Source of the DNA: Lysobacterales bacterium CG_4_10_14_3_um_filter_64_11
GTDB lineage: Bacteria > Pseudomonadota > Gammaproteobacteria > Xanthomonadales > Xanthomonadaceae
Direction: 5' to 3'
Assembly: GCA_002782905.1 (NCBI GenBank)
Contig: PFJA01000055.1
Span: 1-5,125 of the forward strand
Length of the DNA: 5,125 nucleotides
The notes under the pieces are model-generated. The model searched no databases. It had not been told where the DNA came from and saw only the letters and a list, made by a program, of their open reading frames with translations. Made by a program: the position numbers and the translations under genes. Shown piece by piece: positions 5,105-5,125 of the stretch. Each line of letters opens with the position of its first letter. Within the stretch, counting starts at the first letter, position 1.

Positions 5105-5125
5105 AACAGCCTTACTTCATCGTTG

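Noticed and set aside
5105..5125. C-terminal codons of a minus-strand gene ending TAA at 5112-5114
   Set aside because: Only four codons would be visible, which cannot be distinguished from chance. More sequence past 5125 is needed to judge.

Overview
The window looks like chromosomal DNA of a GC-rich gammaproteobacterium. It fits best with the Xanthomonadales (Lysobacter/Xanthomonas/Rhodanobacter-like). The evidence is the TonB-dependent receptor, the secreted multidomain nuclease, the DUF3014 membrane protein, and intergenic DNA full of CATCCATG-loop hairpins and GTCATTGCG...CAATCCAG palindromes. The taxonomic call is inference from style, not from a marker gene.

Layout: (1) 1-1233, plus strand: the 3' part of a TonB-dependent outer-membrane receptor whose plug and early barrel lie upstream of the window. 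(2) 1234-1559: a 326-bp gap dominated by six consecutive perfect-stem hairpins (1267-1440). (3) 1560-2390, plus strand: a 276-aa single-pass membrane protein of the DUF3014 family. (4) 2391-2492: a short convergent gap holding a strong intrinsic terminator that serves the minus-strand gene. (5) 2493-4196, minus strand: a 567-aa secreted nuclease with a signal peptide, a lamin-tail-like domain, a PPC domain and an endonuclease I domain with an intact His-Me motif. (6) 4197-4360: its leader and probable promoter. (7) 4361-5125: about 750 bp without a credible gene. It is made of a MITE-like element (4372-4504), a hairpin-rich repeat block (about 4531-4870), a palindromic repeat (4911-4948), three 9-bp tandem units (4971-4997) and 10.5 copies of an 8-bp tandem repeat (5021-5104).

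The three genes do not form an operon. The receptor and the DUF3014 gene share a strand but are separated by the hairpin array, and the nuclease converges on the DUF3014 gene. The receptor takes up a nutrient and the nuclease degrades extracellular DNA. A link between them as scavenging functions is only a loose inference.

I found no CRISPR array, tRNA, rRNA, intact insertion sequence or defence system. The most interesting material is the structured non-coding DNA: the hairpin array, the recurring CATCCATG loop in otherwise different stems, a 19-bp motif shared between the array and the MITE end, and the octamer repeat.
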